Below are positions 34,395 to 36,217 of a stretch of DNA of 36,217 bases, piece by piece. The notes beneath the pieces are model-generated. The model worked only from the letters and a program-made list of their open reading frames with translations, did no database searches and was not told where the DNA came from. Positions within the stretch are counted from its first letter, which is position 1. The number at the start of each line of letters is the position of its first letter. Position numbers and translations under genes: made by a program. The stretch is from Gemmatimonadota bacterium (GTDB lineage Bacteria; Gemmatimonadota; Gemmatimonadetes; Gemmatimonadales; Gemmatimonadaceae). The stretch spans positions 1 to 36,217 of the forward strand of contig JARIEX010000019.1 of NCBI GenBank assembly GCA_031127095.1. The letters run 5' to 3'.

Positions 34395-35399
34395 TCACAA
34401 GAGAAATTTCGCCTCATGAATCTGATTTTCAGATTCTGATGTGACGCTGATGACAAATCCTTTCTGAATGGCATAGGCGCCGTACTCGCCGTTTTTATTG
34501 AGCGCCAGGAAACCGACCTGCAATGTCTTGGCTTTCTCGCGATCTCGGTTCACGATACGCTCGCACGCTTTTTTGCAGGCGTCTTCCGGGGAGTAGCCAT
34601 GACGCATGTATTCCACGACGGTGTGCGTCCCACAGATGCGGATCACTTCCTCGCCAAGCCCACTGCTCGTGGCTGCGCCGATTTCATTGTCCACAAACAA
34701 GCCGGCCCCGATGATGGGAGAGTCTCCGACGCGTCCATGGATTTTGAACGCCATGCCGCTGGTGGTGACGGCACCGGAGAGATCGCCCGCGCTGTCCATG
34801 GCGACCAATCCCATCGTGTCATGATTGACTGAACCATCGTCAAAGAAATGCGGGGCGAACGGACCGTTGTCTTTTTTCTTCTCAATATTGATCACTGGTT
34901 TGTAGTGTGTTTTTTCGAGCCATTTTTTGTAGGCGTCTTTGGCGTCGGCCGAGAGGTCCGCTGATTCCAAAGTGAAACCATTCTGCAGCGCGAACTCTTG
35001 CGCCCCTTGTCCCACCAGCATGACATGGGGCGTGGATTCCATCACCCGTCGTGCCAGCGAAATGGGGTGCTTGATCCGTTCCACACCGGCGACCGCACCG
35101 CAGTTGGCGTGTTCGTCCATGATGCACGCATCCAGCGTGACAATACCGTTCCGGTCAGGATACCCGCCAATGCCCACGCAGCAATTGATGGTGTCTTCGA
35201 TGTATCGGGCGCCGGCTTCCACCGCGTCTACCGACTTGCCGTTGGCTGACAGCAGTTTCCAGGCTGCCGCATTGACCGGCATGCCGCTATCCCAGGTGGA
35301 AATGACAATGGGCTTGGTGGCGGGACCTATTGGCCACTTGGGAAGATTGATGGCCGCCAGTCCGAGTCCGCCCATTTTGAGAAAATCTTTCCTATGCAT
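34395..35399 (-). CDS. Glycosylasparaginase-type N-terminal-nucleophile hydrolase, AT-rich and probably acquired
   Basis: A protein of 334 residues of the N4-(beta-N-acetylglucosaminyl)-L-asparaginase / isoaspartyl peptidase family. The start TKPIVISTWDSGMPVNAAAW, the GIGGYPDRNG and LDACIMDEHANCGAVAGV segments, and the autocleavage site HDTMGLVAMD with nucleophile T195 are clear. The enzyme cuts the GlcNAc-asparagine link of glycoproteins or L-asparagine/isoaspartyl peptides. The N-terminus MHRKDFLKMGGLGLAA resembles a twin-arginine-type export signal in the form common in Bacteroidota. GC content is low for the window (about 38% over 34861-34920), with many A/T runs, so the gene was probably acquired, perhaps from Bacteroidota. 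Confidence 0.85.
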   Translation of the reverse strand: MHRKDFLKMGGLGLAAINLPKWPIGPATKPIVISTWDSGMPVNAAAWKLLSANGKSVDAVEAGARYIEDTINCCVGIGGYPDRNGIVTLDACIMDEHANCGAVAGVERIKHPISLARRVMESTPHVMLVGQGAQEFALQNGFTLESADLSADAKDAYKKWLEKTHYKPVINIEKKKDNGPFAPHFFDDGSVNHDTMGLVAMDSAGDLSGAVTTSGMAFKIHGRVGDSPIIGAGLFVDNEIGAATSSGLGEEVIRICGTHTVVEYMRHGYSPEDACKKACERIVNRDREKAKTLQVGFLALNKNGEYGAYAIQKGFVISVTSESENQIHEAKFLL

Positions 35400-35785
35400 A
35401 GGTACGGGGATGATTCGGGTGAGAGGGGCCTACCAACAGGACACATATGCGGCAATGCATCGACGGGAATCCCCGGCGGGAGTGCCATCCTTCGCGGGGG
35501 AACGGCACTTCGTTCATCACCTTGCGTCAGTGACGAGCAGAAACCTCGGTATCCCAGACGCGTGAAATATACAAAATGACACCACCAGCACGAGCACTGC
35601 GGTGGCCTCCTCCAGCGGGGCGCGACGCGACGACGCGTCCCAGATCACGGCGTTCGGCCACGGCGTGTCCACGTGGAAGCGCTCCGCAGCCCGATCGATC
35701 CAGATCGGACACACTGAGCCGGTCCCCGTACCGTTGGCGACATGGCCGTCGCGAGAACAACGAGGAACAAGGCTCGGCGCTGCCG
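35400..35785 (-). other. Intergenic region with a possible unrecognised gene fragment
   Basis: About 385 bp upstream of the asparaginase gene. On the minus strand one frame reads CPIWIDRAAERFHVDTPWP then NAVIWDASSRRAPLEEATAV and LVLVVSFCIF, with G/C-rich third positions, which suggests a host gene remnant with a hydrophobic end. It has no recognisable family and no clear start. The AT-richer 35400-35580 part probably holds the asparaginase promoter. Confidence 0.25.
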
Positions 35786-35958
35786 GGTGAGACACGGGAG
35801 CAGGAGAATCGGTGGCTCCGACGCGACGTGGCGACGCTGCGCCAGGAGCAGGCTTTCGCAAAAAACGGGGCGGTGTCCTTCGCGAACGAGTCGCGTTGAG
35901 GCGCGCCGTGATCGCTCGTCATGAGGACGAGTTCCCTGTGCGACCCAAGGCCGCGTAG
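35786..35958 (+). pseudogene. IS3-family remnant: end of OrfA and start of OrfB
   Basis: The frame ending in TGA at 35897-35899 reads REQENRWLRRDVATLRQEQ then AFAKNGAVSFANESR, the coiled-coil C-terminus of IS3-family OrfA (typically LRRENxxLRxExxILKKAxAFFAKES). Directly behind, in a shifted frame from 35899, RRAVIARHEDEFPVRPKAA matches the beginning of OrfB (typically F-I-x-x-H-x-x-x-FPV-R), ended by TAG at 35956-35958. Only a short central piece of the element remains. No terminal inverted repeats are visible. Confidence 0.65.
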
Positions 35959-35980
35959 TTCCCAATCACGCGTCCACTGT

Positions 35981-36014
35981 ATCGGGGTCAGTCCAATACT
36001 CCACCTACCCCGAT
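35981..36014. repeat. 8-bp inverted repeat around dispersed repeat copy 4
   Basis: ATCGGGGT (35981-35988) and ACCCCGAT (36007-36014) are exact reverse complements separated by 18 bp. The right arm is the conserved block of the dispersed repeat. A hairpin here would fit the end of a rolling-circle element such as IS91, but the left arm is not visible in the other copies. Confidence 0.4.
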
Positions 36015-36030
36015 TAACATTCCTATCACG
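35996..36030 (+). repeat. Dispersed repeat, copy 4
   Basis: ATACTC, a 5-nt spacer, then ACCCCGATTAACATTCCTATC. It matches copy 1 at 19 of 24 positions over the second block and shares the short spacer with copy 3. It lies immediately before an IS91-type transposase remnant. Confidence 0.5.
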
Positions 36031-36031
36031 C

Positions 36032-36217
36032 TTGACCGTGGCGTTCCGGCGCGCCGTGCGCCGGCTCTTCCTGCGCCTTGCGCTGTTCGACGAGGGCCAA
36101 GCCGCCGGCATGGTGACGTGGCCGCATTCCGGATTCCGCGTGCACACCGCGGTGTGAGAGGGCCCCTTCGGGTGTCCGAGGACGAGCGCGCGCTTGCGAC
36201 GCGCCTCAGGCCGGGTG
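36032..36217 (+). pseudogene. IS91-family transposase remnant, central part, frameshifted
   Basis: The frame reads LTVAFRRAVRRLFLRLALFD and AAGMVTWPHSGFRVHTAV, then meets TGA (36155-36157). From 36172 another frame continues with VSEDERALATRL, matching the next family segment as I recall it (VPEDDRAFATRLARY). A frameshifting insert of about 14 nt thus interrupts the gene. The fragment starts almost exactly where the remnant at 23828-24107 stops in the protein, so both may derive from one copy. It runs out of the window. Confidence 0.72.

Overview
The window is GC-rich bacterial chromosome. The gene families point to a Gram-negative member of the Gemmatimonadota or a close relative: a SusC/SusD pair, lipobox lipoproteins, TolB-propeller amidohydrolases, DPP4-type peptidases, many exported beta-lactamase-fold hydrolases and IS91-type remnants. 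This placement is inferred; no rRNA or other marker gene is present. No tRNA, rRNA, CRISPR array or integrase gene was seen.

Left part (1-7.3 kb): the 3' end of an FAD-linked oxidase, a two-gene operon on the minus strand (porin-like protein, then a small phosphate-binding-type protein), and a 1149-residue exported TolB-propeller amidohydrolase.

Central part (5.7-19.9 kb): this is the most coherent block. On the minus strand are a SusC/RagA TonB transporter, its SusD lipoprotein and a DacB/PBP4-type DD-peptidase. Divergent from them is a GntR/FCD regulator, followed with 4-nt overlaps by a beta-lactamase-fold lipoprotein and a two-domain enzyme that joins a beta-lactamase-fold hydrolase to a VanX-type D-Ala-D-Ala dipeptidase. 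Then come an exported N-acyl-D-amino-acid deacylase-family protein and a divergent DmpA-type (S58) aminopeptidase. Nearly every enzyme belongs to a family that acts on D-amino-acid peptides or amides. I infer a regulated uptake and degradation locus for D-amino-acid-containing peptides, such as peptidoglycan fragments or D-peptides. Palindromic operator candidates lie before the SusC gene and before the deacylase gene.

Right part (19.9-36.2 kb): a mosaic, island-like region. It holds an AT-rich sulfotransferase, an orphan HigA-type antitoxin with a collapsed toxin remnant, three sites resembling integron attC recombination sites, two paralogous exported serine hydrolases, a kinase/LytM/class-III aminotransferase fusion, a DPP4-type peptidase, an aldo/keto reductase, a MazEF-type toxin-antitoxin pair, an AT-rich glycosylasparaginase, and remnants of IS91- and IS3-family transposases. 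A ~35-50 bp sequence beginning with an ATACTC-like block recurs at four places here, three of them beside IS91-like remnants. I read the region as built up by mobile-element and possibly integron-cassette activity, followed by decay.
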